Assembly: GCA_009838515.1 (NCBI GenBank)
Contig: VXRL01000081.1
Coordinates: 25,838-89,837 of the forward strand
Length of the DNA: 64,000 nucleotides
Direction: 5' to 3'
Origin: Terriglobia bacterium
GTDB taxonomy: Bacteria > Acidobacteriota > Terriglobia > Bryobacterales > UBA6623
In this document: positions 62,629-64,000 of the stretch, in pieces
Layout: each line of letters starts with the position of its first letter
Position numbering within the stretch: position 1 is the stretch's first letter
Made by a program: the position numbers and the translations under genes
The notes under the pieces: model-generated
Database searches by the model: none
What the model was told of the DNA's origin: nothing
What the model saw: only the letters and a program-made list of their open reading frames with translations

Positions 62629-64000
<1,372 letters not shown>

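Overview
The window is about 64 kb of GC-rich (low 60s %), densely coded bacterial chromosome. It contains about 57 protein genes, one cobalamin riboswitch and no rRNA, tRNA, CRISPR array, prophage or insertion sequence that I can see. The gene content points to an Acidobacteriota-like heterotroph (Bryobacterales/Solibacter type) or a relative with a similar lifestyle. The signs are a DUF1501 + PSCyt/DUF1549/DUF1553 pair, Cys-type sulfatases, several Gfo/Idh/MocA oxidoreductases, Tat-exported TIM-barrel 'isomerase' and PQQ propeller proteins, a DUF1080 domain, DUF2911, and Gram-negative envelope genes (TonB receptor, Ccm system I). The taxon is inferred from content, not shown by a marker gene.

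Layout. 1-4.8 kb: 3' part of an oversized NAD+ DNA ligase, a small membrane protein, lexA and an M24 peptidase. 4.8-10.6 kb: a Gfo/Idh oxidoreductase, then a tight sugar-phosphate cassette (HAD phosphatase, deoxyhypusine-synthase-like protein, PfkB kinase, GmhA-like SIS protein, EEP-family protein). 10.7-17.1 kb: envelope protein, FmdB, PQQ dehydrogenase, a pterin operon (two PTPS paralogues plus folE), TlpA-like thioredoxin and bacterioferritin. 17.3-25.3 kb: secreted TIM-barrel protein, a glutamate-receptor-like potassium channel, glycolate oxidase FeS subunit, and the DUF1501/PSCyt pair. 25.7-28.1 kb: ECF sigma factor with a membrane partner and a bactofilin/RDD protein. 28.3-31.9 kb: HEAT protein, oxidoreductase and sulfatase.

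33-42 kb is a vitamin B12 region on the minus strand. A promoter and cobalamin riboswitch precede btuB, followed by two tandem btuF-like genes, btuC, btuD and, after a gap, cobQ. 42-49 kb holds an unusual PQQ dehydrogenase-cytochrome c-DUF1080 fusion, a DUF2911 protein, a PQQ propeller with an EF-hand pair, and a sulfatase. 49-55 kb is an iron operon read leftwards from an iron-box-like operator: a DtxR regulator, a membrane-anchored DtxR-FeoA fusion, FeoB split into a G protein and a permease, a PaaK-like ligase and the sulfatase. yggX and a small membrane protein diverge from it. 55.5-58 kb: acetoacetyl-CoA synthetase and a decayed VapBC pair. 58-64 kb: a Gfo/Idh oxidoreductase and a cytochrome c maturation cluster ccmF-ccmH-ccmI-like-carboxypeptidase-regulatory-like-ccmA-ccmB, whose ccmF runs off the right edge.

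Themes. Many genes overlap by ATGA, TGATG or TTGA junctions, so long operons are likely. Extracytoplasmic sugar oxidation (PQQ enzymes, cytochrome c maturation, Gfo/Idh, TIM-barrel, DUF1080, sulfatases) could form a 3-keto-sugar or sulfated-glycan degradation capacity. Iron (feo, bfr, yggX) and B12 supply support the haem and cofactor demand. Several starts carry a -10-like hexamer 5-8 nt before the start codon and no Shine-Dalgarno, which suggests leaderless transcripts.
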